Of a DNA stretch of 5,543 nt, positions 5,162 through 5,543 are shown piece after piece (within the stretch, counting starts at the first letter, position 1; every line of letters starts with the position of its first letter). The stretch is from Muribaculum sp. (GTDB taxonomy: Bacteria > Bacteroidota > Bacteroidia > Bacteroidales > Muribaculaceae), in the NCBI GenBank assembly GCA_009775095.1, contig VSOZ01000044.1, forward strand, positions 1 through 5,543. Reading direction: 5' to 3'. Position numbers and translations under genes: made by a program. The notes under the pieces are model-generated. The model was not told where the DNA came from. It searched no databases and saw only the letters and a program-made list of their open reading frames with translations.

Positions 5162-5543
5162 CTATTTCAATTGGAAGAGATAGTGCATTCCCTCCGTTTT
5201 CCCCAAAAACATACCATGGATATCCTCTGTCAGATAACCGATAGAAAGCGACTGCTGGTACATATCGTTTGTCGTGCACCAGACATTTCCCTCCTTCACC
5301 GCCTTAAAATCCGCCAGCAGTTCACATTTATCCAACAGCTCCTCCATGTCTGAGACGCCGCCGTCGATGGAACTGTTGTAAATCAAAAAGTCCGCGTCCT
5401 TTGCGGCGGCATAGAACTCTTCTACCTGTATGTTCATGGTTGACCGTCTCGTTCCGGGATCCCCCAGATTCTCAAAAACATACTTTCCTCCCGCCAGTTC
5501 TATCATTTTCGGAATATAATCCGAAGACTGGCGTACCTGAATC
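5162..5543 (-). CDS. ABC transporter substrate-binding protein, BtuF/FepB-like, C-terminal part
   Basis: This is the extracellular, probably lipid-anchored, subunit that would capture the corrinoid and deliver it to the permease. Only the last 126 residues are in the window; the start, signal peptide and N-terminal lobe lie right of 5543. The visible part is the C-terminal lobe of a periplasmic-binding-protein-2 (PF01497-type) fold. It has SDYIPKMIELAGGKYVFENL (residues 7-26), the typical linker-to-second-lobe signature, then KDADFLIYNSS with a predicted strand, an acidic helix DMEELLDKCELLADF, and VKEGNVWCTTNDMYQQSLS, matching the family's 'A-V-K-x-G-x-V' strand. It ends in YLFQLK, a terminus common in Clostridia members. 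An internal ATG at 5506 is not the start, because the frame continues upstream to the window edge. The stop TAG is 15 nt before the permease gene. Ligand identity cannot be read from this fragment; corrinoid is inferred from the operon, and an iron-siderophore is the alternative. Confidence 0.9.
   Translation of the reverse strand, partial: IQVRQSSDYIPKMIELAGGKYVFENLGDPGTRRSTMNIQVEEFYAAAKDADFLIYNSSIDGGVSDMEELLDKCELLADFKAVKEGNVWCTTNDMYQQSLSIGYLTEDIHGMFLGKTEGMHYLFQLK

Overview
All six protein genes in this window lie on the minus strand. Read right to left, they form one block for corrinoid (vitamin B12) uptake and completion. The domain signatures (a CobQ/CbiP-type cobyric acid synthase, a CobT with a long N-terminus, a FecCD-type permease), strong GGAG/GGGAGG ribosome binding sites, tight gene packing and a roughly balanced base composition fit an anaerobic Firmicute, most likely class Clostridia near Lachnospiraceae. 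That placement is inferred from sequence style, not from a search.

Layout, in transcription order. Positions 5543-5162 hold the C-terminal 126 residues of an ABC substrate-binding protein; its start lies outside the window. Positions 5146-4115 encode the BtuC/FecCD-type permease, 15 nt downstream. A 175-nt AT-rich gap (4114-3940) follows, then the BtuD/FecE-type ATPase (3939-3139). A second gap of about 110 nt contains a compact stem-loop directly before the ribosome binding site of cobQ/cbiP (3026-1536). cobT (1567-353) starts inside the end of cobQ, with a 32-nt overlap, and carries an N-terminal extension of about 55 residues built from degenerate 13-residue units. After an 84-nt spacer with a perfect 7-bp GAAA-loop hairpin, cobU begins at 268 and runs off the left edge after 89 codons.

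How the genes work together: the transporter would import corrinoids such as cobalamin or cobinamide. CobQ amidates the corrin ring to give adenosylcobyric acid. CobU phosphorylates and then guanylylates adenosylcobinamide. CobT makes the alpha-ribazole phosphate carrying the lower ligand. The final synthase (CobS) is not in the window and would be expected to the left. The order suggests a B12-regulated operon whose promoter and any cobalamin riboswitch lie right of 5543; no such element is visible inside.

I found no evidence for a wholly new system. The parts that standard annotation does not explain are the repeat-built extension of CobT, two stem-loops placed just upstream of the ribosome binding sites of cobQ and cobU, and the two AT-rich gaps, each holding a roughly 20-codon reading frame that ends in TGA just before the next gene. 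No RNA genes, insertion sequences, CRISPR arrays, convincing promoters or intrinsic terminators were found.
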